From Homarus americanus (taxonomy: Eukaryota > Arthropoda > Malacostraca > Decapoda > Nephropidae): a DNA stretch of 64,000 nucleotides. The stretch covers positions 6,779,373 through 6,843,372 of the forward strand of contig NW_024756914.1 in assembly GCF_018991925.1 (NCBI RefSeq). Direction: 5' to 3'. A program made the position numbers and the translations under genes. The notes beneath the pieces were generated by a model. That model did not search any database, was not told where the DNA came from, and saw only the letters and a list, made by a program, of their open reading frames with translations. This document shows, in pieces, positions 34,409 to 44,067 of the stretch; position 1 is the stretch's first letter; the number at the start of each line of letters is the position of its first letter.

Positions 34409-34615
34409 TCAAGGTGTGGAGAGTGGCAATAAGGGGAGCGTGCATTTAAGGTGGTTCTCGTAACAGGTAATTTGTATGCGTTCATCCTCTGCCTTCAAGC
34501 TGACCAGGGGTAAAGATGCCATCCTTGTAGCCTCCTCCTCCTTCAAGCTTTCTACAGGTGTGTTTGAGGACTCTGACAGGTCTACAGGTGTGCGATGAAA
34601 CTGACAGGTGTTCAA
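34409..34615 (-). CDS. Candidate coding segment, unknown protein (copy A)
   Basis: The minus strand is open for 68 codons ending in TGA at 34,409. It reads NTCQFHRTPVDLSESSNTPV, then ESLKEEEATRMASLPLVSLK, then AEDERIQITCYENHLKCTLP. The composition is protein-like, with no internal repeat beyond two CACACCTGTAGA phrases. It could be a 3' terminal exon. In copy B (50,225-50,420) single-base losses, for example CAGGGTAAAG for CAGGGGTAAAG, break the frame. No family is recognised. Confidence 0.35.
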   Translation of the reverse strand: MNTCQFHRTPVDLSESSNTPVESLKEEEATRMASLPLVSLKAEDERIQITCYENHLKCTLPLLPLSTP

Positions 34616-34621
34616 TGATAA

Positions 34622-34880
34622 GGACGACGATTTAACCCTTTGTGGACGATGATTTAACCCTTTGTGGACGATGATTTAACCCTTTGTGGACGATGATTTA
34701 ACCCTTTGTGGACTATTATTTAACCCGTTGAGAACGATTATTTAACCCTTTGAGAACGATTATTTAGCCCTTTGAAGAGACGATTATTTAGCCCATTGTG
34801 AACTGTAATTTAACGCTTTGAGGACGATGATTCGATCCTTTGATGATAATTGAACCCTTTGAGGATGATGGCCTAAACGT
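34622..34880. repeat. 22-bp minisatellite, GACGATGATTTAACCCTTTG family (copy A)
   Basis: About 11 units of 22 bp are present. The first four are identical and later ones drift to GAACGATTATTTAACCC and GATAATTGAACCC. Related units lie at 30,150, 47,770 and 63,395. The copy B counterpart is 50,428-50,665. Confidence 0.9.
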
Positions 34881-35884
34881 TTCATCTTCACGAACATTAA
34901 GAACGTAAATAGAATGTCATACACCTTATATGTCTCCCCCTCAAAATTACAACATCCTTTATCAACAACAAGTTAACTGAAGGTACATTGACCCTCCCCA
35001 GTTAATTAAACCTGAAGATTAACCAACCTATCGTTAACCTCTCTTGTATTACTGAGGTTGTTCTGAGGCTGACCTTACAACATGGGCGGAATCCCTATCC
35101 TAGTAACCTTTTTTTTTCTAATTCCCTAATGATCGTAAGATGGTGTTGTATAGTCTTGTTTACAAGATAGTAATAGTATAGTACCCGCATCTTCCCTCCT
35201 CCTCACTCCCTCCTTCTCCCCCCTCCCCTTTCCTACACACTCCCTCCCTTCCCCTCCCACACACATACCCTCCTCTTTCCACCTCCCACACACTCCCTCC
35301 CTTCCCCTCCCACACACATACCCTCCTCTTTCCACCTCCCACACACACACACACACACACCCTTAGCCCAGCCAGGCGTCCTTGTGGGAGGTGGGGGAAA
35401 GAGAAGGATAGGGGGATGTGTAGGAGAGGGGACGGGGAAGGGATAGGATGGGGAGATGGAGAAGGGCGTGGGTGGGAATTTGGGGGAGAAGGGGGATGTG
35501 TAGATGGATCAGGAGGGGGATGGGCAGATGGGAAAGGGCGGGGATCATGGGAAAGGATGCCAGGATGAGAGGAGGGGGATGGGGTAGGAACGGAATGGGA
35601 GGTGAAGAAGGACGTGGATAGGGATTCAGGGGAGAAAGGGGATGAGATGGTGCGTCAAGAAGGGGGAAGGGATGGTGCGTCAAGAAGGGGAAAGGGATGG
35701 TACGTCAAGAAGAAGGGGATGGAATGATGGGGAAGGGTGGAGATGATGGGGAGGAGATGTATTGATGTGACCTTTGTTCAAGAACTCCCCAGCCGACCAA
35801 ACCATCCCTCCTCGTCCTAACCTTTACTCTTGTATGCCGATAGCTGGCTGGTCGAGGAGTCCATTCTGTGCTATCTTACGCTGG
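34881..35884. other. Unique DNA, CACA/CCCTCC block and GGGGATGG-rich block
   Basis: Positions 34,881-35,190 are unique without a gene. Positions 35,195-35,362 contain two copies of about 60 bp (CCCCTCCCACACACATACCC) plus a CA run. Positions 35,385-35,755 are purine-rich units such as GGGATGTGTAG and GATGGTGCGTCAAGAAGG. Positions 35,770-35,884 are unique. Confidence 0.7.
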
Positions 35885-36835
35885 CTGCCTCACCTCACCT
35901 CACCTCACCTCACCTCACCTCACCTCACCTCACCTCACCTCACTTCATTTCACCTCACCAAGTCTCATCTTACTTCACCCCACCTCACTTCATCTTGTCT
36001 CACCCTACTTTACATCAACTCATTTCATTTCGTCTTCACCTCATTTCACCTCACCTCACCTCACCTCACTTTACCTTTCATCACCTCACTTCATCTCGCT
36101 TCACTTCACCTCACTTCAGAGACAGACAGATACGATGACAATCTAATAGAAAAATAGATAAATAAGAAATGATGGCAAACATCCTCACCTCTCACCATCC
36201 TCACCTCTCACCATCCACACCACTCACCATCCTCACCTCTCACCATCCTCACCTCTCACCATCCGCACCATTCACCATCATCACCTCTCACCATCCTCAC
36301 CTCTCACCATCCTCACCATTCACTATCCTCACCTCTCACCATCCTCACCTCTCACCATCCTCACCTCTCACCATCCGCACCATTCACCATCCTCACCTCT
36401 CACCATCCACACCACTTTATTCTCACCATTCACCATCCTCTCCTTTCACCATCCTCACACTCACCATCCACCATTCACCATCCTCACCTCTCACCATCCT
36501 CACCTCTCATCCTCACCCTCACCATCCACCACTCACCTCTCTGCTCATCCTCCTCCCCTCACCATCCTCACCACTCACCATCCTCACCACTCCTCCTCCC
36601 TCGCCACTCATCATCCTCCTCTCCACCATCCTCACCCTCATCCTCCTCACCACTCATCATCCTCACCACTCATCCTCCTCTCTTCTCACCATCCACACCA
36701 CTCACCATCCTCACCACCCATCATCCTCACCTCTCACCATCCTCACCAATCACCATCCTCACCTTTCACCATCCACACCACTCACCATCCTCACCTCTCA
36801 CCATCCTCACCACTCATCCTCCTCACCACTCACAC
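35885..36835. repeat. (ACCTC)n followed by 16-bp CTCACCATCCTCACCT array
   Basis: The pentamer ACCTC is regular at 35,888-35,940 and degenerate to 36,118. A short unique piece with CAGA follows. The 16-bp unit fills 36,180-36,835 with variants CACCATCCACACCA and CACTCATCCTC. Frames of His/Pro/Ser/Leu are artefacts. Confidence 0.95.
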
Positions 36836-37127
36836 AGGTTGGGGATAAGCAGCACCAAACGCCTCACCCACTAATGAATTATACAGAGTCTCTCAGGAGT
36901 CCTCATCTCTCTCTCTCTCTCTCTCTCAATCTTCCTCCTCCTTCTCTTTCTCTCTTTCTCTCTCTTTTCCTCTCCGTTCTCTTTCTCTTCTCCTCGTTCT
37001 CTACTCCCTTTCCTCCGCCTCCTCCTTCTTTCTCTCTTCTCCCTCTGATTCTTGTCTTTCTCTTCTCCTTCTCCTCCTCTTTCTCTTCTCCTTCTCCTCC
37101 CTCTCCTCTTTCTGTTCATCTATCACC
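36836..37127. other. Short unique island then pyrimidine-rich tract
   Basis: Positions 36,836-36,905 are unique (CAGGTTGGGGATAAGCAGCA). Positions 36,906-37,125 are CT-rich with a CT run at 36,908-36,927. Confidence 0.8.
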
Positions 37128-38340
37128 ACTCCACACCATCCACTTGATCCATTACCCGCTTCAACTATCACCATTCCACACCATCCACTTGATCCATTAC
37201 CCGCTTCAACTATCACCATTCCACACCATCCACTTGATCCATTACCCACCATCCACTTGATCCATTACCCGCTTCAACTATCACCATTCCACACCATCCA
37301 CTTGATCCATTACCCGCTTCAACTATCACCATTCCACACCATCCACTTGATCCATTACCCGCTTCAACTATCACCATTCCACTCCATCCACTTGATCCAT
37401 TACCCGCTTCAACTATCACCATTTCACTCCATCCACTTGATCCATTACCCGCTTCCCTATCACCATTCCACACCATCCACTTGATCCATTACCCGCTTCA
37501 ACTATCACCATTCCACACCATCCACTTGCTCCATTACCCGCTTCAACTATCACCATTCCACTCCATCCACTTGATCCATTACCCGCTTCAACTATCACCA
37601 TTCCACTCCATCCACTTGATCCATTACCCGCTTCAACTATCACCATTCCACACCATCCACTTGATCCATTACCCGCTTCAACTATCACCATTCCACACCA
37701 TCCACTTGATCCATTACCCGCTTCAACTATCACCATTCCACTCCATCCACTTGATCCATTACCCGCTTCAACTATCACCATTCCACTCCATCCACTTGAT
37801 CCATTACCCGCTTCAACTATCACCATTCCACACCCATCCACTTGATCCATTACCCGCTTCACTATCACCATTCCACTCCATCCACTTGATCCATTACCGC
37901 TTCAACTATCACCATTCCATTCCATCCACTTGATCAATTACCCGCTTCAACTATCACCATTCCACTCCATCCACTTGATCCATTACCGCCAACTATCACC
38001 ATTCCACACCATCCACTTGATCCATTCGCTTACTATCACCATTCCACACCATCCACTTGATCATACCGCTTCAACTATCACCATTCCCACCATCCACTTG
38101 ATCCATTACCGCTTCAACACACCATTCCACCCATCCCTGATCCATTACCCGCTTCAACTATCACCATTCCACACCATCCACTTGATCCATTACCGCTTCA
38201 ACTATCACCATTCCACTCCATCCACTTGATCCATTACCCGCCACTATCACCATTCCCTCCATCCATGATCCATCGCTCAACCATTCCACTCCATCCATGA
38301 TCCATACCCTTACTCCATTCCACACCATCCCGTCCATACC
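37128..38340. repeat. 45-bp minisatellite (copy A)
   Basis: About 26 copies of a 45-bp unit contain CCATCCACTTGATCCATTAC and CCGCTTCAACTATCACCATT. Because 45 is a multiple of three, long periodic frames arise on both strands. Units are regular up to about 37,850. After that bases drop out steadily (CCATCCCTGATCC, ACCGCTTCAACACACC) until the array is barely recognisable at 38,340. Confidence 0.95.
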
Positions 38341-38604
38341 GCTTCAGCTTAGTATCTGAGTTTGACCTTTTTCTACTCATCAATCTAGCGCGTTCCGCTT
38401 CTTCTCGGCTCTGTCAGTTCTGGCTAACTTTAGCGGTCAATCTGTTTTCTCTGTCTTTCTCTCTGTCTCTCTCTCTCTCTCTCTTTCTGTCTGTCTTTCT
38501 GTCTCTTTCTCTTCTCTCTTTTTGTTTTTCTGTCTATTCTGTCTTCTGTCTTTTATCTTTATTTCTTATATATTGTCTATCTATCTATCTATTTATCTAT
38601 CTAC

Positions 38605-38649
<45 letters not shown>

Positions 38650-38690
38650 CACTCACTCTGCCTCTATCCCACTAGTATGGCTACTGCTAT
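38341..38690. other. Unique island, (CT)n and (CTAT)n
   Basis: Positions 38,341-38,450 are unique (GCTTAGTATCTGAGTTTGAC) and conserved in copy B at 53,708. CT repeats lie at 38,458-38,483 and CTAT tetranucleotides at 38,576-38,650. No gene is supported. Confidence 0.85.
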
Positions 38691-39735
38691 ACTATTCCTA
38701 CCCTTCCTCCCCTACCCCCTTCCCTTCCTTCCCTTTCTCCTCCTCCCTAACCCCTTTTGTCCTATCTCCTCCTCTCCTTTCTCTCACTTTTTCCCTCCTT
38801 CTCTTCACTTTCTTTCCTCCGTCTCTCCATCCACTCTATCTATCTCTGCCTCATCCATCATTGCCTCTTTCTCCTCTTATTCTCAATCTCTCTACCCCTA
38901 GTCCTTTCTCTCTATTCCGCCTCTTTCTTTTCTCTCTCCTGCCCGTCTATCTACCTTTCTCGTGCTCTTTCTCCTCCTCCCCTTCCTCCGCTCCCTTCCC
39001 CACCCTCCTCACCCCCTCCTCCTCCCCCCCTTTCTTCTCCTCTCTTCCTCCTCCCTTCCTCCTCCTTCCCACCTCCTCCCTTCCTCCTCCCTTCCCCTGC
39101 CCTTCCCCACCCTCCTCCCTTCTTCCTCCCTCCCACCCTCCTCATCCCTCCCTCCCTCCCCAGACACCCCATTATCTTCCTCCTTCCCTTCCTCCGCCCT
39201 TCCCCACCCTCCTCCCTTCCTCCTCCCTTCCCTGCCCCCTTCTCAGCCCTCCTTCCTCCTCCCTCCCCACCCTCCTCATCCCTCCTCCTCCCCTGACACC
39301 CCATTATCTTCCTCCTCCCCTTCCTCCGCCCCTTCCCCCCCACCCTCCTCCCCTTCCTCCTCCCCTTCCCCGCCCTTCCCCACACCTCTCCCCTTCCTCC
39401 TCCCCTCCCCACCCTCCTCATCCCCCTCCTCCTCCCCCAGACACCCCATTATCTTCCCTCCTCCCTTCCCTCCTTCCCCACCCTCCTCACCCCTCCTCTC
39501 CCCCAGACACCCATTTCCCTCTCCCCTTCCCTCTCCACCCTCCCTCTTCCCCCCTCCCCTTCCTCCTCCCTTCCTCCCCCTCCCCTCCTCTCCCTCCCCC
39601 TCTTCTCCTCTCCACTTCTCCTTCCCTTCCCCACCCTCCTCCCCTTCCTCCTCCCTTCCCCCTTCCCCCACCTCTCCTCCCTTCCCTCCTCCCCTCCCCT
39701 CCCCCAGACACCCCTCTTCCTCCCTCCCTTTCCTC
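38691..39735. repeat. Polypyrimidine tract with a loose higher-order repeat
   Basis: CCTCC/CTTCC-rich throughout. The phrase GACACCCCATTATCTTCC recurs at 39,163, 39,295 and 39,440, and degenerate versions at about 39,505 and 39,707. This marks higher-order units of about 130-200 bp. Frames of 150-400 codons rich in Ser/Pro/Leu are artefacts. Confidence 0.9.
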
Positions 39736-40100
39736 CATCTCCATCAGCCTCAGTTGCATTAATTGATCATGTGCCTGATCTTGGGAAGTGAGGTGGGAAG
39801 GGAGGATGGTAAGGGGTAAGGGAAGAGAGGGAGGTGAGGTGAGAAAAGGGATGGAGTGGATGGGGAGAAGGCGTGGGAGGAGGGGAGGAGGTGGGAGGAA
39901 GTAGAGTGGGGAGGAGTGGGGAGGATGGGTAGAGGAGGAGAGGGTGGAGGGAGGATGAGACAGTGGGGAGGGAGGAGATAAGTGGGGAAAGGACGTTGGG
40001 AGGGAAGGTGGAGGAGGGGGTGAATGGAAATGGGGCCGCAGAAGAGGGAGGAGGGGAGGAGGAGGAGGAGGAGGAGGGAAGGAGGGCAGGGAGTGATTGG
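39736..40100. repeat. Polypurine tract facing the preceding pyrimidine tract
   Basis: After a unique junction at 39,740-39,790 the strand switches to GGAGG/GGGAAG-rich DNA. The two tracts together can form an extended imperfect hairpin. Confidence 0.85.
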
Positions 40101-40575
40101 ATGGGAAGTGTGGGCTCACCTAAAATCATCTTTGGCTTCCCGTCCCCCCCCTCCTCCCTCCAATCGTGACCTATCTCCTCCCTCCTCCCCCCTCACTCGT
40201 ACCGCCCTGTCATTTCTGAACAAAGTTCTCCGCTCCACTCTACGCCCACCCATCCGCCCACCCATGCCCACCTACCCACCACTCCAAGTCTCTACTCACT
40301 CACCCAACTCTCCTTGCACCCATCCACTTTTGTGGGGTGTTGCCCAGTATATTGTGGGCGTGTGTACTCCCTCACACCACGCAGTATGTTGTGGGCGTGT
40401 ATACCCACACACCATTATCGCGTGGTGTCTCATACCGGGTTCAAAAGACACTTGGATGTCTCTATTGACCTGGGCTTGAGACCCGTTAGTGCCACACCAA
40501 TACTACCTGAGTCAAGAGAGAGAGAGTCTATGGTTCGCTGGTTCGGTTAAATTAGGTTGGAGGTTGGGTTTGTGG
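40101..40575. other. Mixed unique DNA without a supported gene
   Basis: GGGCGTGTATACCCACACAC-like phrases occur twice (40,356 and 40,391). The plus frame ending near 40,550 reads GFKRHLDVSIDLGLRPVSAT. It has some resemblance to the C-terminal tail of non-LTR retrotransposon proteins, but that is too weak to call. Copy B (55,500-55,640) keeps RPVGATPILPG in a shifted frame. Confidence 0.4.
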
Positions 40576-40579
40576 TAAG

Positions 40580-40697
40580 TTAGACTAGGCTTCAAATTGC
40601 GTAAGTCACTATTATGTGCTGAAGCAGTTTCCATCTGCTTGTGCGAAATTTGAACCCAGACGACCAGGTTGGCAGTCAGGCCATCCACTGGACTACG
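40580..40697 (-). mobile_element. tRNA-derived SINE, left arm of an inverted pair (copy A)
   Basis: Read on the minus strand, TAGTCCAGTGGATGG resembles an RNA polymerase III A box. GGTTCAAATTT follows about 35 bases later at B-box position, then a body with GCAGATGGAAACTGCTTCAG and ATAGTGAC. The same body follows the B box of the right arm. No tail or target duplication can be defined. Confidence 0.5.
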
Positions 40698-40706
40698 ATT
40701 GGCTGT

Positions 40707-40805
40707 GAGCTGACTGGCCGCTAACCTGGTGGTCTGGGTTCGAAGCCTGGCACTAGCAGATGAAGTGTTACAGCTTACATTAGTGACTACAATGTTAGTG
40801 GGTCC
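40707..40805 (+). mobile_element. tRNA-derived SINE, right arm of an inverted pair (copy A)
   Basis: AACCTGGTGGTCTGGGTTCG (B box GGTTCGAAGCC at 40,738-40,748) is followed by GCACTAGCAGATGAAGTGTT and TTAGTGACTAC. This matches the reverse complement of 40,580-40,672. The two arms are separated by only about 10 bp and could pair over roughly 90 bp. The copy B counterpart is 55,860-55,960. Confidence 0.5.
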
Positions 40806-41227
40806 CATAAGCCCACCTAACCTAACACTAACCTATTTCTGACCAGAGCCGACACAACACAACACAAGCAGCGGGTAAGTCTTCTATGAGCACTGTGATC
40901 TTGACACAGTACAGTACACACATACTATATATCACTCTGGTGGTCAGGTGTTCGGGCAGGTGTCTTGTACTAGGATGGGTTGAAATGTCATCTAAATCTT
41001 GTTTTGCTGCTGTTGTTTTTTTGTGTAGGGAAGTTCTGTTAGTCCAGTCGGTCCAGCTAAGACTTGGGGGTTCAGTCAGATCAGCAGTTCAGTCAGTCTG
41101 TTTAGTTAATATAGTCAGTCCAGCGGTCCAGCCAGTTCAGTCAATCCCGCCGATGCAATCCTTCCAGGAGGTCCAGTGGTGCAGCGAGGAGGACTGAAAG
41201 TATCGCTTTTCGATGATGTCATCAATA
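40806..41227. other. Unique stretch with scattered CAGTC units
   Basis: Positions 41,040-41,160 contain a degenerate CCAGTCGGTCCAG/TTCAGTCAGTC repeat. The plus frame at 40,886-41,197 passes through it and is not credible as a gene. Confidence 0.55.
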
Positions 41228-41372
41228 TTTGGCACCTAACTCACCATCACCTGACCCCTGGCACCTCTTAGATGGCCCTGGTACCTTTTAGGTGACTTTG
41301 GCAAATCTTAGTTGACCTTGGTAAATCTTAGGTGACCTTGGCACCTGTAAGATGACCTTGGCACCTCTTAGG
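41228..41372. repeat. Degenerate minisatellite, unit about 22 bp
   Basis: About six units containing GGTGACCTTGGCACCTCTTA, with variants GGCAAATC and GGTACC. Confidence 0.8.
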
Positions 41373-41934
41373 GTGGGTCCAACCTGCAATTTTGTCTTGA
41401 TCTGCATCTCGTCTTTATGCATTTTTCAACCTTTCAATCTCTCTCTGTAGACTATATATGGGCACCTAAACCAATTAGCTTAACCCACTCAAACTAACGT
41501 AACGTAAAGTATCTGATCCTAACCAACCAAATCTAACGTAATATAATCAAACGTAACATAATGTAACGTACCGTACTGTGTTGCTTAATCAAACCTACAA
41601 ACTAGCCATTTAAAACACTCTTCACCACTCATGATTTTTCTAGCTTCGATCACAATTCTCAGACATTGTGGGTCATTATAGCAATATCATAAAGAAACGA
41701 TTGGGCCACAGATATGATCCCTTGAGAACTGTTCTGAACCTTCGACTTCACATTATCTGAGGTCCACTTTCCTTTTCAATGGTCAAGTTTATCTTATTTT
41801 CTATTAAATTCTTTCTGTTTTCTGTGACATTTATTAGTATGAGTAGTTGTTCGTTTACATTCATGACTTGACGTTTTGATCGATGGGAATTATGGGAAAT
41901 AGTTTTTTCTTTTTTGAGTTGAAGAGAAATTTTC
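41373..41934. other. Unique stretch with AACGTAA-type pentamer remnants
   Basis: Positions 41,480-41,580 contain diverged AACGTA/AACCTA units, likely decayed telomere-type repeat. The minus-strand frame at 41,748-41,972 (Lys/Asn/Ile-rich) is AT-driven. No gene is supported. Confidence 0.55.
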
Positions 41935-42105
41935 GTTCCGAGTTCCATGTCGAAATGAAAAGGTTTATTCAAAGTTTCATGTCGAAGAAAAAGGTGTCGT
42001 TCAAAGTTTCACGTCAGATTTGTGTCTGTTCAAAGTTTCACGTCGAAGAAAAGGTCTTCGTTCAGAGTTTCACGTCGAAGGAAAAAGGTTCGGTCAGAGT
42101 TTCAA
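41935..42105. repeat. 31-bp minisatellite (copy A)
   Basis: About five units contain AAAGTTTCACGTCGAAG followed by AAAAAGGTTCGTTC. Copy B (57,100-57,265) keeps the same units in a more regular form. Here copy A looks damaged (a unit reads TCACGTCAGATTTGTGTC). Confidence 0.9.
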
Positions 42106-42540
42106 TCTCATTCTTTGTTATCGTCTTGTCCTTCACCTCTCAGATTCTCATAAATGACAAGATGATCCTGTTCGGGTGTCACCCCAGTGTGCTGCTGACC
42201 TCCTTCTAGCCTCCTTCTGACCTTTTCTTGACTTTGACCTCCTATGACCTCCTTGTCCCTCTGCCATCCCTCAGCGAAGATGGGTGGATGGCTCTCGGCT
42301 TTGAGGCCGAGTGACACAAACGACTGCTGGCTTGGGGGCCCTGAGTAACACACGCGACTGCTAGCTGTGAGGGCTCTGAGTAAATACCACGCGACTGCTG
42401 GCTGTGAGGGCCCTGAGTAACACACGCGACTGCTAGCTGTGAGGGCCCTGAGTAACACATACAATTGGTTGCTTGAGGGCCATGAGTGACGTAAGCGAGT
42501 GATGGATTTAAGAACCGTGAGTAACACAAACAACGCATTT
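42106..42540. repeat. Unique DNA and a 35-bp minisatellite (copy A)
   Basis: Positions 42,325-42,500 hold about five 35-37 bp units with GAGTAACACACGCGACTGCT and GGCTGTGAGGGCCCT. A 141-codon minus-strand frame (42,108-42,533) runs through it. The repeat period is not a multiple of three, so the repeat part is translated in several frames and is not a domain. The non-repeat half reads ERRGL-free, charged sequence such as RDKEVIGGQSQEKVRRRLEG and might be a short exon, with low confidence. Confidence 0.7.
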
Positions 42541-42960
42541 ATACAGATTGACGGTCACTCATTATCTTCAACAACACTTAACGCTGGCAGATGAAACGTA
42601 AAAGTAAACCCAGTCGTCAACGATGGTAGAACTCTCTGGCAGGATATAAGCGACATGATTTATAAACACAGATCTATTTAGAAATTCTCGCAGTTTGTCA
42701 CCAACAGATTGTCTTCAGCACCACAAGAACCGATGAGTTACCTGACAACCGAAATATATTATCAAATCCCATACAAAACATATAGGAAGAGGCACTTTTC
42801 ACGATTCTCTTGTAACCTAAAACCTAACCTAACCTAACCTAACCTAACCTGATCTTACCTGACCTGACCTGACCTAAGCTAACCTAACCTACACCAAAAA
42901 AAAATATCTGGTGGCCTAAAAATCGATTGAAGAGAGAGAGAGAGAGAGAGAGAGAGACAC
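42541..42960. repeat. Unique DNA, (AACCT)n block and (GA)n
   Basis: Positions 42,541-42,815 are unique without a gene. Positions 42,816-42,892 are AACCT/GACCT units (telomere-type, interstitial) and 42,933-42,956 are GA repeats. The copy B counterpart is 57,977-58,110. Confidence 0.85.
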
Positions 42961-43183
42961 ACACATTTTTTCCATCACTGGTCTACCTCAACACATAAAA
43001 CCCCCTTAATCACACTATCAGCATCATAACCCCAAAGTAACACCACCACCACTACAGTACAACCTCAAATTATGTCCACCGCTTGTCTGACTCCCCCGGT
43101 GAGACTAAGACCGCGAGCCAGCAGGCGGCGGAGAGGGGACGTAAATTGTGGGTGGTGGAGAAGGCTTTGTGGGGCGCGCAGTG

Positions 43184-43190
43184 TATAAGG
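43184..43190 (+). promoter_or_regulatory. TATA-like box upstream of candidate gene
   Basis: TATAAGG lies 67 bp before an ATG in good context and just after the GC-rich GGGGCGCGC. It would place a start site near 43,213. Copy B keeps TATAAGA at the matching place (about 58,326). There is no direct evidence of transcription. Confidence 0.3.
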
Positions 43191-43256
43191 CAGACCCGTG
43201 ACAAACACACCCCCGGATGACCAAGTATTTCCCGGTAGCTGTTGTAGTTGTGTAAG

Positions 43257-43310
43257 ATGGAGTACATCCCGAGGGAGGAAAATAATGACACCGACGAAGG
43301 TTTATGTGGC
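43257..43310 (+). CDS. Candidate first coding exon, copy A
   Basis: The ATG at 43,257 has A at -3 and G at +4. It opens 18 codons (MEYIPREENNDTDEGLCG) ending at a good donor, GTAAGG, at 43,311 in phase 0. A TATA-like box lies upstream. A long pyrimidine tract then leads to a TAG acceptor at 43,533-43,535. In copy B (58,391 on) the start reads ATGATTACATCG after small deletions, so the two copies disagree. No homology is recognised, and the model rests on signals only. Confidence 0.35.
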
Positions 43311-43535
43311 GTAAGGCAAGGTCTCTCTCTGTCTCTCCTCTCTCTCTTTTACCTTCCTTCCTTACTGTCCTTCCTTCCATTTTCTCTCCTCACCTCCTTC
43401 TCTATCATCTTACTTCCTTCCTTCCCTACCTTCCATCTCTATTCCTCCTTCACTCCTTCTCTCCTCCTTCGCTCCCTCCTCCACTGTCCATCTTCTCCTC
43501 ATCCCACCCTCTCATCACTCTCCTTCCTTCCCTAG

Positions 43536-43667
43536 AAGAAACTGTGTTGCATTCACGTTCTCTGCAACATTTCTCAGCAGTGCCACCGCCCGCTAGTTCA
43601 GGAAGTCCCTGTGTTGGGAGTGATGGCGTGGTGTATGCGGCAAGACCAACACTTGGCTATAAGGAAG
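43536..43667 (+). CDS. Candidate second coding exon, copy A
   Basis: A strong polypyrimidine tract and CCCTAG precede it; AAG/GTGTGT follows. It is 132 bases, exactly 44 codons, and is open in phase 0, the phase left by the candidate first exon. It reads KKLCCIHVLCNISQQCHRPL and then VQEVPVLGVMAWCMRQDQHL. A second frame is also open (ASSGSPCVGSDGVVYAARPT), so the phase is not proven. Copy B (58,673-58,810) has several indels. Confidence 0.3.
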
Positions 43668-43709
43668 GTGTGTGTGTGTGTGTGTGTGTAGTTGTAGACT
43701 GAGTGTTAT

Positions 43710-43967
43710 ATGAGTTGTCGCCCCCACACTACCAGTATTAATGGTACACTTGCTCCAGTAATCCCCAGCAGCAGTATAAGAAAACATGTCTATTCAGGTC
43801 ATACAGCGCCTGGTGGTGTTGTTCTGCCTGTAAATGACACGCTTAGGGAGCTTTTAAGTCTGACTACAGTCCCATTTGTCTATCCTCAGCTCACACACAC
43901 ACATACTTATGGAAGATATACCATGAACGTTCGCCAGCCCTTTGCCTGGTGGATGTTTTTTATGTAA
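43710..43967 (+). CDS. Candidate open frame, unknown protein (copy A)
   Basis: 85 codons from ATG to TAA, unrelated to any repeat except a short CA run. The frame reads SINGTLAPVIPSSSIRKHVY, SGHTAPGGVVLPVNDTLREL and MNVRQPFAWWMFFM at the end. It may be a separate short gene, a downstream exon of the model starting at 43,257, or chance. Copy B (58,855-59,120) keeps most of the words but is frameshifted. No family is recognised. Confidence 0.35.
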   Translation: MSCRPHTTSINGTLAPVIPSSSIRKHVYSGHTAPGGVVLPVNDTLRELLSLTTVPFVYPQLTHTHTYGRYTMNVRQPFAWWMFFM

Positions 43968-44067
43968 TAAGTAAGAGATAAGCTGGCCTCCCTCTCTTGT
44001 TGTGGTCCAGCCTGGCTGTCGGGATGCAGCTTAACCTGACTACCTAGGAACAACTGGGTTATGTATT

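Noticed and set aside
37128..38340. CRISPR-like regular array (45-bp period)
   Set aside because: The whole 45-bp unit is repeated with no unique spacers, and the setting is eukaryotic. It is a minisatellite.
38522..39766. 414-codon Ser/Pro/Leu-rich frame
   Set aside because: It lies in a polypyrimidine tract where stop codons cannot occur readily; the opposite strand is equally open with Gly/Glu/Arg.
40314..40550. Tail of a non-LTR retrotransposon protein (GFKRHLDVSIDLGL)
   Set aside because: The resemblance is to a short generic C-terminal pattern only; no reverse transcriptase or endonuclease motif is nearby.
42108..42533. 141-codon minus-strand frame as a real gene
   Set aside because: Half of it passes through a 35-bp repeat whose period is not a multiple of three, and copy B disrupts it. 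Only the non-repeat half remains of minor interest.
43590..43650. Kazal-like phrase (CVGSDGVVYAARPTL)
   Set aside because: It resembles the inhibitor motif around C-G-S-D-G but lacks the required cysteine spacing, and it lies in the alternative frame of the candidate exon.
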